Shown: positions 8,532 through 16,392 of the stretch, in pieces | Numbering within the stretch: position 1 is the stretch's first letter | How the letters are laid out: every line of letters begins with the position of its first letter | Assembly: GCF_000970855.1 (NCBI RefSeq) | Contig: NZ_KQ034046.1 | Location: forward strand, 396,942-460,941 | From: Lactobacillus helsingborgensis | GTDB lineage: Bacteria; Bacillota; Bacilli; Lactobacillales; Lactobacillaceae | Length of the DNA stretch: 64,000 nt | Direction: 5' to 3' | Made by a program: the position numbers and the translations under genes | The notes under the pieces: generated by a model | Told to the model about the DNA's origin: nothing | Databases searched by the model: none | Seen by the model: only the letters and a program-made list of their open reading frames with translations

Positions 8532-9104
8532 ATGAGTGAATCGGAAGAGAATAAAAAATTAAAAGAAAAATATTCTAAAGACAATTATTTTGCAATAATA
8601 TATCTTAAAGGTGGTTGCAGTAATGGGAATACTAAAATAAGTTCAAGAGATACATCAGCTTGGATGTATTATATTGAATTTCCTTCTTCTAGGAAAAATA
8701 TTCAAGTAAACGATAAGAGTCATGCAAACTATGTTTTAGAAGCTACAACAATGAAATCACAAAATAGGATGACTCTAGAAGTTATGAAAGAAGCAATGAA
8801 AGAAGCAATTAACTTAGGAATAAATAAAAATAAATTACTTTTTGTTACAGATTATAATGATTTGGCTAAAGGTATTAACAGCTGGAGTAAAAAGTGGCTG
8901 ATAAATGGATTTAGAAATTCAAAAGGTAATTTTATTGTTGATAAAGATTTATGGAAGAATCTTATTGATACATATGATCAAAATTTCCCTAATAGTGAAG
9001 TATTGTTTTTAGTTAAGGGAAAAAATACAGATTTGCCTCAATTTAAATCAGGGATGCAGATTGTGACAGATTTTGTAAATAGTAGAACTGAGTTTAACAA
9101 ATAA
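8532..9104 (+). CDS. RNase H1-like protein lacking catalytic residues
   Basis: A 190-aa protein whose residue order follows RNase HI: IIYLKGGCSNGN (21-33) matches the first strand (normally FTDGSCLGN), KSQNRMTLEVM matches the NNRMEL helix, FVTDYNDLAKGINSW matches the STDSQYVxxGIxxW strand and helix, then DKDLWKNL and FLVKGKN match DLWxxL and WVKGH. The acidic residue of strand 1 is Lys26, the helix Glu is Thr81 and the His of VKGH is Lys164; only Asp107 (and perhaps Asp180) remains of the active site. It is therefore inferred to bind but not cut RNA-DNA hybrids. The ATG at 8532 follows GAGGTG; a GTG three codons upstream is an alternative. It is AT-rich and flanked by gene debris. Confidence 0.6.
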   Translation: MSESEENKKLKEKYSKDNYFAIIYLKGGCSNGNTKISSRDTSAWMYYIEFPSSRKNIQVNDKSHANYVLEATTMKSQNRMTLEVMKEAMKEAINLGINKNKLLFVTDYNDLAKGINSWSKKWLINGFRNSKGNFIVDKDLWKNLIDTYDQNFPNSEVLFLVKGKNTDLPQFKSGMQIVTDFVNSRTEFNK

Positions 9105-9166
9105 AATCAGGATCTTAAATACTTAATAAATATTTTTAAAGCATTAATAGTATTCGTCAATCGTAA

Positions 9167-9362
9167 AACTGGTTAACTGAATTTTCTGACCGATACAAAG
9201 GCTTTCGGTCGTTAAGATATTCTGATTACCAAATTAATGATTTATCTTTGCAAACGATAAGTCATTATGTCGATAGCGTTATATAATTATGCGATTATCA
9301 AAGTTTCAATACTAGTTACTGACCAAGAAGATGATGGCCAGAGAACTAACTTTATACTTTAA
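9167..9362 (+). pseudogene. Possible remnant of a small gene
   Basis: A frame without a start (9167-9286) reads a protein-like stretch containing TEFSDRYKGFRSLRYSDYQ. A second overlapping frame starting at ATG 9267 continues to 9362, where a terminator hairpin stands. This looks like the end of a gene with a frameshift, but no family is recognised. Confidence 0.25.
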
Positions 9363-9367
9363 ATAAG

Positions 9368-9397
9368 ACGGTTAGATTTATCTAATCGTTTTTTTAA
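9368..9397 (+). terminator. Terminator-like hairpin
   Basis: CGGTTAGA-TTTA-TCTAATCG followed by seven T. It lies within the 627 bp between the RNase H-like gene and the metalloprotease; the remaining 330 bp (9398-9731) is AT-rich with no gene I can support. Confidence 0.65.
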
Positions 9398-9731
9398 TAA
9401 AAGTATTAGTAATCTAAGACAAATTAATCAATTTTTGTGTAGAAAAATGCTTTGTAATATGAATTAAATAAAACTATAAATTATTGATTGCTATATTTAT
9501 GAAAAGTTGGAGCTATTTTGGCTTATGCAGTTTACAGTCTATATGCTCAATTACTATATCTATAATTTATAGAGTATGGAAAGCAGCTGAAGCGAAATTA
9601 TTTATTCTTATGGCAATGTTCAATTTTATCGTTAAAAATCAATATGGTAACTTGTTACAAGTATGAAAGTAATGATATATTAAACTTGTTGTTTTGTCTG
9701 TTGAACTAATTTTAAAGAAAAAGAATTTATT

Positions 9732-10580
9732 ATGGAAATTAAATTAAATAGAAAATTTATTAAACTTTGCGTTGCAGCTTTAGCTTTAATTACTACCACT
9801 GGTACTTTATCACCAACTACTATTAACAATGTAACTTGTGTTTCAGCTAAAGCTAAAAAACATCACAAGAAAGTAAAGAAAACATACGTCATTGCTAAAT
9901 ACTACGATGAATTTAAACCCGGTTACAGCTACACCTACAACAAAAAGAAAGGTGTTTTCATCGGCCACAAAATGAAGAAACGTCATTCTTCAACCACTGA
10001 CTCTGATGAGCCTAAAGTTGAACAAGCCACTAGCACTTATGATGTACCTAAAGTAAAGGAATTTACTAAAAAAATAGAAAATGAATACAACATTTATGAT
10101 GAACGTTGGGCAAAAAACACAATAACTTACCATATTGAACAGGTAAACAATGAACAAAAACAAATTATTGAGGAAGCTATCGCCCAAATAAACAATATAA
10201 ACATAATTAAACTAGAAGAAACAAATAAAAAACCAGATATTACTATAAGTATTTTAAGAAAAAATGGAACAAGATTAGGACAATCTATAATTGAAACATC
10301 AGGTGATCACTATAAAAATTTAGATTTATTGGAAAGTGCAAAAGTAGAACTTTTTAATGACACAATAACAGAATATGCTAACGGTAACTATGCTCTAGAA
10401 CTAAACCAAGTAGTCTTACATGAAATTGGACACTCTTTAGGTCTTAATCATAATAACAATGACAAAACAAAAATAATGTACCCCGTAGCATACATAGATC
10501 AAATGACAAAACTCGATTCAACTCATGTTGCAATTGACCAAGATTACATCAACGGTTTAGCCATTCTTTACCAAAACTAA
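9732..10580 (+). CDS. Secreted matrixin-like zinc metalloprotease
   Basis: A 282-aa exported protein. Residues 1-39 form a signal peptide (KLNRKFIK, a hydrophobic core, and a likely cut near VSAKA). A Lys/His-rich linker with a Tyr-rich segment (about 40-85) follows, then a metzincin domain. The zinc site HEIGHSLGLNH (230-240) matches HExxHxxGxxH, and I-M249-Y-P provides the Met-turn. Substrates are unknown; lactobacilli often carry such matrixin-family proteins near the surface. The basic linker may hold it to the anionic cell wall (inference). No strong Shine-Dalgarno sequence is visible (AAAGAAAAAGAA). It stands alone in the accessory stretch with its own hairpin terminator. Confidence 0.85.
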   Translation: MEIKLNRKFIKLCVAALALITTTGTLSPTTINNVTCVSAKAKKHHKKVKKTYVIAKYYDEFKPGYSYTYNKKKGVFIGHKMKKRHSSTTDSDEPKVEQATSTYDVPKVKEFTKKIENEYNIYDERWAKNTITYHIEQVNNEQKQIIEEAIAQINNINIIKLEETNKKPDITISILRKNGTRLGQSIIETSGDHYKNLDLLESAKVELFNDTITEYANGNYALELNQVVLHEIGHSLGLNHNNNDKTKIMYPVAYIDQMTKLDSTHVAIDQDYINGLAILYQN

Positions 10581-10593
10581 TTCTTGTATCATT

Positions 10594-10634
10594 AAATAAG
10601 CCATATCAATAATTATCATTGATATGGCTTATTT
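10594..10634. terminator. Long perfect inverted repeat after the metalloprotease
   Basis: A 17-bp perfect stem (10594-10610 with 10618-10634, core TAAGCCATATCAAT) and a 7-nt loop. It ends in TTT only, so termination may be bidirectional. The 155 bp from here to the helicase gene hold nothing else I can support. Confidence 0.65.
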
Positions 10635-10789
10635 ACTTTCTAATTTAACAAATTACATTCAGTAAGTTTTATTTCGAGAAATTAAATTTTTACTACTTAA
10701 AAATTATTAATGATAAAACCTATTATTCCCATAAAAGCACTTAAAGCCAAGGCTGAAAAAGTCACAACTTAGTTTTGTAATAAGAGATT

Positions 10790-12301
10790 TTATTTTTCTG
10801 GAGAATTAATGATTTTTATACACTGCCTAAAAACTTCTATATTATCAATTATAATTAAATATAATTCCTCTTTGGTGCGAGTCAAATTTTCAAATAGAGT
10901 TTTTACAGAAGGATAATAGGTATTAGCACTAGTTAAATCTCCAGTCTGTTGATTATATTTAAAATTTGACCCAATAAAAGTAGCAACCTTGTCAAATTCT
11001 TGCCCAATTACATCATGTGAGCTATATTCCGAGATTTCTTCAAAATCTTTGTAATATTCTTCTTGATTATATCCTGGTGTCAAATTAATAACTGTCCAAT
11101 TTTTTTCTATTAATTGCGATGCAAATTGTTTTGCCTTATTTTTGTCTTGAAAAAATTCAACATGAATATGATTGAATGTGATACCTTTTTTTATATCTTG
11201 ATTAGCCTTACTTAGTTTATATAGGTGTTTTATGAAAAATGCTATTTCTTCATTATTCCTAATTTTTTCACTTAGCTTTAAACAAGAAATATTATGTTCT
11301 TTAAGTAATTTGTCTAGATCAACTGGATTTATTTCTGGATCTTCTTTTTGGTTTAACCACTGTTTTGGATCTCCAGATATAATAATTTGACCTCGAAATT
11401 CAAAAATTTTATCTACCGTTGTTAATTCATGCATTCTTTGGAATTCATCTACAATAAGAACATCATAATTAGAAAAATCATCTTGTGTGTAATTATTGAT
11501 TTCTTTTATAGGAACTATTGTAAAACCAGACATATTTAATTTATTTTCTTGGGCTGTATTTAAATTTGCACAGTGAATAATTAAAACTCGTTTTTTTTCT
11601 TTAGTTAGATAAGTTTTAGCTATATCGTACGCCAAAAGGGTTTTTCCAGTACCAGCTTGTCCTTTTATAAAATAATTTTTTTCATAATTATCAAGTATGG
11701 TTTTTTTGAAATCTCTTTGTTGATTTGTTAAAAAATATTCAGAATTCAAAAATTTATCAGTATTATTAAACGGAGATACTAAGAATTTGTTTGCCGTGCA
11801 TATATTTGAAAGATTAACTTTTTCCGAATTATTAGATAAATCACGGATTAAGGAATTCCAGTCATTCTTCGTTAACACATACACATTATTTGAGTTTTTA
11901 ATCAAATGGTATAAACAATTATTTTCGCTCATATAAGTATATAAGTGAATTTCTTTGGCTTCGTAATTAAATCCCTTGAGGTAATACAAGTTTTGAACAA
12001 GTTGCTTTTCAATTTCTATTTCGGTTTTATTTTTTGATTTAAGTTCTATATTAAGTATCAAGTCTTTTGAAAACCTAAGTAAATCGAATTCTTTTGAAAT
12101 TTGTGGGATTTTAAATCCCAGACAGAAACCATCTGTATTTACTTCTTGAGAGTGTTCATTTAGTTGCTTAACTAAATTTGAAATATCATTAAGTTCTTGC
12201 GATCTAAATGCTGTATCTAAATATTTATAATATTCATTAGTCGTTTCAAAACTATTTACTGTCCTAATATTATCAAGGGTCATCAAATCAAAAAATCTCA
12301 T
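10790..12301 (-). CDS. PD-(D/E)XK nuclease-SF1 helicase fusion (DUF2075-like)
   Basis: A 503-aa two-part protein. The N-terminal part has a restriction-nuclease-like pattern: D73, then E86-L-K88 (NIELKSK) and Q100 in the next helix. The C-terminal part is an SF1 helicase/translocase with Walker A GQAGTGKT (214-221), Walker B VLIVDEFQR (281-289), motif III SGDPKQ (309-314), a motif V-like IGQEFD (432-437) and motif VI LTRTKEELY (473-481). This resembles the DUF2075/Schlafen-group-3 helicases. Staphylococcal Nhi, a one-protein nuclease-helicase immunity enzyme, has a comparable layout as far as I recall. An anti-phage or DNA-processing role is inference. It is transcribed away from the glycosylase pair and is clearly AT-rich. 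Its ribosome binding site is weak. Confidence 0.75.
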   Translation of the reverse strand: MRFFDLMTLDNIRTVNSFETTNEYYKYLDTAFRSQELNDISNLVKQLNEHSQEVNTDGFCLGFKIPQISKEFDLLRFSKDLILNIELKSKNKTEIEIEKQLVQNLYYLKGFNYEAKEIHLYTYMSENNCLYHLIKNSNNVYVLTKNDWNSLIRDLSNNSEKVNLSNICTANKFLVSPFNNTDKFLNSEYFLTNQQRDFKKTILDNYEKNYFIKGQAGTGKTLLAYDIAKTYLTKEKKRVLIIHCANLNTAQENKLNMSGFTIVPIKEINNYTQDDFSNYDVLIVDEFQRMHELTTVDKIFEFRGQIIISGDPKQWLNQKEDPEINPVDLDKLLKEHNISCLKLSEKIRNNEEIAFFIKHLYKLSKANQDIKKGITFNHIHVEFFQDKNKAKQFASQLIEKNWTVINLTPGYNQEEYYKDFEEISEYSSHDVIGQEFDKVATFIGSNFKYNQQTGDLTSANTYYPSVKTLFENLTRTKEELYLIIIDNIEVFRQCIKIINSPEK

Positions 12302-12589
12302 ATTATATAAATTCCATTCTATAACTATTTTAAACCAAAAAAGTTTAACTATTTCATATTCAAATCACCATTTATTATATAACTATATATTTTATTGTAA
12401 ATATGATGACTTAAAAATCTATTAAGTTAACCCTTAGATAGAAAGAACATTATTTTAAAATCTATCAGTAGTTTCTACCTTTATTAAAAAATTAAATAGT
12501 AGAAAACAAAAATAAGCAATTAGCATAAATGTATATATATGATAAAATTTATGTTTTAAATAATGTGAAGTAACTAAATAATAAAATTT

Positions 12590-13303
12590 ATGCAACGAAA
12601 ACAAAATTTTTCAGAAAAAGTTTTTCAATTTGATGAGGAACTAAGTAATGTAGAGATTAATTTACCTGAACCATATAAAATAATTAATCCTTATAGTGGC
12701 AGAAATAAAAAACAAGTTTTACAGATGGTTCAAATTTTCTATCAAAAATATTTCAATGATACTAACAAGCGGCACTTAATATTAGGCAGTTCTCCGGCGA
12801 GAAGAGGATCGGCAATAACAGGGGTTCCCTTTGAAGATGCTTCCAATCTTCAAAAAGAAACAGGAATCTCAATAGCAAATTTTCATGTTAATAATGCAGC
12901 TTCTAATTTTTTAAATGAAGTCATAGATAAATATGGTGGAGGGAACAAATTTTATCATGATTTTTACCTCAATTTTGTTTGTCCCGTAGGCATTTGCAAG
13001 ACCAGTTCCAAAGGTAACCAAGTAAACTGCAACTATTATGAAAACAAACAAGTTGAAGAAATGGTAACTCCTCTTATAATTTCTGCGCTTAAAACGCAAA
13101 TTAATTTTGGAATTGATACTTCCGTTTGTTACTGCATAGGCAGTGGTCAAAATTATCAAGAACTAAGCAAGATTAATAAAAAGTGGCGCTTTTTTCAAAA
13201 AATAGTTCCACTTGAACATCCGCGTTTTATTACACAATATCATCCTGAAGATAAAGAAAAATATTTGCATAAATATTTGAATGCTCTGATGTATAGATAT
13301 TAA
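12590..13303 (+). CDS. Uracil-DNA-glycosylase-superfamily protein (SMUG/DUF4918-like)
   Basis: A 237-aa protein with the fold signature of SMUG-like base-excision glycosylases: LILGSSPARRGSAITGVPFE (63-82) parallels the SMUG1 element G-x-N-P-G-P-F-G-M-x-Q-T-G-V-P-F-G, and HPRFITQYH (210-218) stands where the catalytic HPS-type loop lies. The usual Asn after the first Gly is Ser67, as in the divergent DUF4918 group. It presumably flips and removes, or just recognises, a damaged or modified base. It is followed 35 bp later by an HhH-GPD-like gene, so the two are likely one transcript. No good Shine-Dalgarno sequence is seen before this ATG. Confidence 0.7.
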   Translation: MQRKQNFSEKVFQFDEELSNVEINLPEPYKIINPYSGRNKKQVLQMVQIFYQKYFNDTNKRHLILGSSPARRGSAITGVPFEDASNLQKETGISIANFHVNNAASNFLNEVIDKYGGGNKFYHDFYLNFVCPVGICKTSSKGNQVNCNYYENKQVEEMVTPLIISALKTQINFGIDTSVCYCIGSGQNYQELSKINKKWRFFQKIVPLEHPRFITQYHPEDKEKYLHKYLNALMYRY

Positions 13304-13338
13304 GCATTAGTTTGAAAAATAAGTGAGGTCAGCGATTT

Positions 13339-14091
13339 ATGTCCGATGTAATTCTTAAAAAAGCAAGAAAAATTTATCAAATGTACCAAAATGGCGATTT
13401 AGGTGATACTACTTTACCTGAAGATAGCAACCCGCACTTAGATCCAAGTACTAATGAAAATGCGCTCTATTTCACGGTGCCAATGGCTTTAAATTATCAG
13501 AGAAATTCCTATACTTTGTGGGAAAGTGCCTTGAAGACATATGAAGATCCCGAAACTAGTTTTGTTTTTATACCGGCAAAAGTTATTACTGCTGGGTATG
13601 AATCAGTACAAAAAGCTTTGACTAAGTATCGGCTTGCTTTGCAAAAGAACAAGCAAACAGATATTTGGCTTAAATTATGTCAGACATTTACAGAGCTTTC
13701 TGACGGTAATATTATCAAATTCATTAACAATTTGGATAATGATGTGAATAAAATAAGGCATTTCATGCAGAAAGATGCCAAGAAAAAGTTTCCATACTTG
13801 TCTGGTAATAAGCTTTGTAACTATTGGCTGTATGTTCTCAGTAAATACACTGCTATTCCTTTGAAAAACACTAATAATATTTATATTGCTGCAGACAGGC
13901 ATGTAATCAGAGCAAGTTATAAATTAGGCTTAATTACTAAAGAACAAATGGAAAGTTCTAAAGTGCAAACCTATGTGATTAGTGCTTGGGCAAAAGAACT
14001 GCAGGGAACAGAATTTGTGCCAACCGACTTGCAAAATCCATTGTGGTTGTGGAGTAGGAGTAATTTTAAAGATTTGGATTCTTACAATTGA
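13339..14091 (+). CDS. HhH-GPD-like DNA glycosylase/lyase candidate
   Basis: A 250-aa protein not matched with certainty to a named family. It contains YLSGNKLCNYWLYV (153-166), which reads as a helix-hairpin-helix with Lys158. About 20 residues later comes IYIAADRHVIRASYKLGLI with Asp186, matching the conserved [V/A]D-x-H-V-x-R element of EndoIII/MutY/AGOG-type glycosylases. The C-terminal FVPTDLQNPLWLWSRSNF is a strong, probably family-specific motif. Together with the upstream SMUG-like gene it forms a two-gene base-excision module. GAGGTC lies 12 bp before the ATG. It is less AT-rich than 7900-9700. Confidence 0.5.
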   Translation: MSDVILKKARKIYQMYQNGDLGDTTLPEDSNPHLDPSTNENALYFTVPMALNYQRNSYTLWESALKTYEDPETSFVFIPAKVITAGYESVQKALTKYRLALQKNKQTDIWLKLCQTFTELSDGNIIKFINNLDNDVNKIRHFMQKDAKKKFPYLSGNKLCNYWLYVLSKYTAIPLKNTNNIYIAADRHVIRASYKLGLITKEQMESSKVQTYVISAWAKELQGTEFVPTDLQNPLWLWSRSNFKDLDSYN

Positions 14092-14139
14092 GAATAAATA
14101 CGATTGCATAAAAGATCTACAACTAAAATTACTAAAACA

Positions 14140-14187
14140 AAAACCTTTCAAAACAATTCTTAACGAATTTATATTTGAAAGGTTTTA
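14140..14187 (+). terminator. Terminator of the glycosylase pair
   Basis: AAAACCTTTCAAA (14140-14152) pairs perfectly with TTTGAAAGGTTTT (14174-14186) and is followed by ATTTT. Confidence 0.75.
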
Positions 14188-14220
14188 TTTTGCAACTAAC
14201 TTTATATAGATTAAAGACGT

Positions 14221-14985
14221 TTACGCATAGTACTCAATGATTGCTTTCAACGTTTTCGCAGCTTCAGGATTGCCAGTGGCTGCTTCATAGTATTTGCTAA
14301 AACGTGGATCACACACATACATTTGGGAAAGTTTCTTATGTGCTTCTCCCGAATACTGACCTTTAGGCCATATTGTCAATAAATATTCTTTATGTAGGTC
14401 AAAAAGATGTTTGCCAGCAGCTTGTTTGATATCAGCAGTCTTATTAAAGTTCTTTAATTCAGTTAAAATTTCAGCGGTCAATTTTTTGAAATGTGCTAAT
14501 TCATTTTCAGATAAAGAGCTAAATTTTTGATTACTAAGATCTATTTGAGCATCACCATATTTCTCCCTGATTTCCGTACCGTATTGTTTTTCATTTTTGC
14601 TAATCATTTCTTTTTTTAATGTGGCAAATTTTTCCGTGTCAGTCATTTGTGTTTCTCCCTTCATTGTTGCAAGTGTCTTGTCTAAATTCTTAATCAAATC
14701 ACCCAGATATTGCTGCTGCGCAACTAATTTGCTGCGCTGATTTCGTAAAACTTGATATTGAGTTTCCGGTGAAGTCTGCATTACCTGTTTTATTTGTTCC
14801 AGTGGCAAGTCAAATAGCTTTAAAAATAGAATTTTCTGCAATTGATCAACTTCGCTTTCCTCATAATAGCGATAATTATTTTCGGGATTCCTGCGCGCTT
14901 TTAAAAGTCCCTGTTTATCGTAATAGCGTAAAGTTCGTGCTGAAATGCCAGCTAGTTTTGCTAGTTCATTGATAGAATACGACAT
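14221..14985 (-). CDS. MerR-family regulator with TipAS-like domain
   Basis: A 254-aa transcription factor. The N-terminal MerR helix-turn-helix is YSINELAKLAGISARTLRYY with the following wing GLLKARRNPENNYRYY. A coiled-coil dimer helix (about 75-115) follows, then a TipAS-type effector domain of about 120 residues. TipAL-like proteins bind thiopeptide and other hydrophobic ligands and remodel promoters with long spacers. The start at 14985 follows GTGAGGAG; upstream in-frame codons would translate the promoter itself. It is monocistronic and likely autoregulated through the 19-bp-spacer promoter described separately. Confidence 0.88.
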   Translation of the reverse strand: MSYSINELAKLAGISARTLRYYDKQGLLKARRNPENNYRYYEESEVDQLQKILFLKLFDLPLEQIKQVMQTSPETQYQVLRNQRSKLVAQQQYLGDLIKNLDKTLATMKGETQMTDTEKFATLKKEMISKNEKQYGTEIREKYGDAQIDLSNQKFSSLSENELAHFKKLTAEILTELKNFNKTADIKQAAGKHLFDLHKEYLLTIWPKGQYSGEAHKKLSQMYVCDPRFSKYYEAATGNPEAAKTLKAIIEYYA

Positions 14986-15013
14986 GTTTAAAATCTCCTC
15001 ACTTGCAAAATTA

Positions 15014-15044
15014 AGTATATTGGCTGACGCAGCGTCAAGGTCAA
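15014..15044 (-). promoter_or_regulatory. MerR-type promoter with 19-bp spacer and operator
   Basis: On the minus strand, TTGACC (15044-15039) and TATACT (15019-15014) are separated by 19 bp. The spacer holds a perfect dyad GACGC-T-GCGTC (15026-15036). The overlong spacer with a central dyad is the hallmark of promoters twisted open by MerR-family activators; the adjacent TipA-like gene is the obvious regulator. Confidence 0.8.
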
Positions 15045-15069
15045 GCACGGAAAATGATTTTTGAAAATA

Positions 15070-15105
15070 AAAAAGCCAGTAACTCAATCAAGATTACTGG
15101 TTTTT
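15070..15105 (-). terminator. Terminator of the 2-hydroxyacid dehydrogenase gene
   Basis: Minus-strand hairpin CCAGTAA / TTACTGG (15076-15082 and 15094-15100), T-run toward 15070. Confidence 0.75.
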
Positions 15106-15116
15106 GATTATGATAT

Positions 15117-16079
15117 TTAATTTACAACGTTTAATTTTTCACCTTTTAGAAATGCCTGCAGATTTTCAACGACAATACCCAGTAAACGATTGCGAGTTTC
15201 GCGCGGTGCCCAAGCAATATGAGGGGTAATGTAACAGTTCTTAGCAGAAAGAAGTGGACTGTCAGCAGGAATGGGCTCTTTTTGGGCAACATCAATCCCC
15301 GCTGCAGCGATCTTGTCTTCATTTAAAGCGTCTGCGACATCTTTTTCATTAATTAAACCGCCACGAGCAGTATTAATTAAAATGACGTCGTCCATCATTT
15401 GAGCAATTGCCCCTTGATTAATCATTTCCGTAGTTTCTGGAGTTTGTGGCACGTGTAAACTGATGATATCTGCTTTTTGATAAAGTTCGTCAAGTTCAAC
15501 CTGCTTAACGTAATCCGGTAAATCTGATTTTGGCCGATGGTTCCAAAAAATTATATTCATAGAAAAAGCATGACCGATTTCTGCCACTTTTTTAGCTATG
15601 TTGCCAAAGCCAATTAATCCTAAAGTTTTACCGTTTAGTTCCATTAACGGTTTTGCCCAAAAAGTAAAATCAGGGTTGCTGCTCCAGCGACCTTCATGGA
15701 CTAATTTGTTATGTAAGCCAACTTGGCTGGTAATTTCAAGTAGCAATGCAAAAGTAAATTGCGCAACGGCATTGGTACCATAAGTAGGGATGTTAGTTAC
15801 AGGAATGCCAGCTTCACGAGCTGCAGTGGTGTCTACAATGTTATAACCAGTAGCAGTCACACCAATATATTTGATGTTGGGCGCAGTCTTAAGGACTTTT
15901 TCGTCAAGGGGCGTTTTGTTAGTCAAAACAATTTCAGCATCCCCAATCCGCTTTAAAATTTCATCATCGTCGTCCACTGGAGTACGGTCATAAAATTTGC
16001 ATTCACCTAATTTTTCAAGCGCTGACCAATCTAAATCACCAGGATTTAGAGCATAACTATCTAAATTAACAATTTTCAT
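15117..16079 (-). CDS. D-2-hydroxyacid dehydrogenase (glycerate/hydroxypyruvate type)
   Basis: NAD(P)-dependent reductase of 2-keto acids, 320 aa. The Rossmann segment GLIGFGNIAKKVA, the catalytic Arg in INTARGGLI, Glu in DVAQKEPIP and the His of ITPHIAWAP are all present, as is the substrate-loop GVTATGYNIVD. This pattern resembles HprA/glycerate dehydrogenases more than the D-lactate dehydrogenases of lactobacilli. The substrate is not decidable. It is a single gene, with AGGTAAAGAT before the ATG. Confidence 0.85.
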   Translation of the reverse strand: MKIVNLDSYALNPGDLDWSALEKLGECKFYDRTPVDDDDEILKRIGDAEIVLTNKTPLDEKVLKTAPNIKYIGVTATGYNIVDTTAAREAGIPVTNIPTYGTNAVAQFTFALLLEITSQVGLHNKLVHEGRWSSNPDFTFWAKPLMELNGKTLGLIGFGNIAKKVAEIGHAFSMNIIFWNHRPKSDLPDYVKQVELDELYQKADIISLHVPQTPETTEMINQGAIAQMMDDVILINTARGGLINEKDVADALNEDKIAAAGIDVAQKEPIPADSPLLSAKNCYITPHIAWAPRETRNRLLGIVVENLQAFLKGEKLNVVN

Positions 16080-16191
16080 ATCTTTACCTCATACATATCT
16101 ACAAATCTTCTTTTAATTTCTAGTTTACTACATATACGTCTGAATAATTCGAAAACCTTAAATTGTATTAATGTAGTAATTGCAATCTTAT

Positions 16192-16220
16192 TTGACAGTA
16201 TTTATAAATAATTTTAAACT
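16192..16220 (+). promoter_or_regulatory. Promoter of the zinc-ribbon gene pair
   Basis: TTGACA (16192-16197), 17-bp spacer, TAAACT (16215-16220). It lies in a 313-bp gap between divergent genes; a perfect -35 box supports it, although the 5' leader would then be about 165 nt. Confidence 0.5.
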
Positions 16221-16392
16221 TAACGAGTATTCTGCTTTTTTAGTAATATTTAAAAATTATTAACTAGGTTGAAATAAAAAAGTGTTAATGAGCTATTTCT
16301 AGATTTTCAAGCTAAGATCATGTTTTTAAATAGTGGTATAAATAAATTAGTAAATAAATATAGAAGTTAGTAGATTTATGAAGGAGTTATCT

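Noticed and set aside
9484-9666. A 60-codon frame from a TTG before the metalloprotease
   Set aside because: No ribosome binding site, composition not protein-like, no recognisable motif; treated as non-coding.
10690-10790. A short hydrophobic minus-strand frame (about 24 residues, ...ALALSAFMGIIGFIINNF) that recalls type I toxins
   Set aside because: Only a GTG start, no ribosome binding site, no antisense RNA promoter identified; more likely chance or debris.
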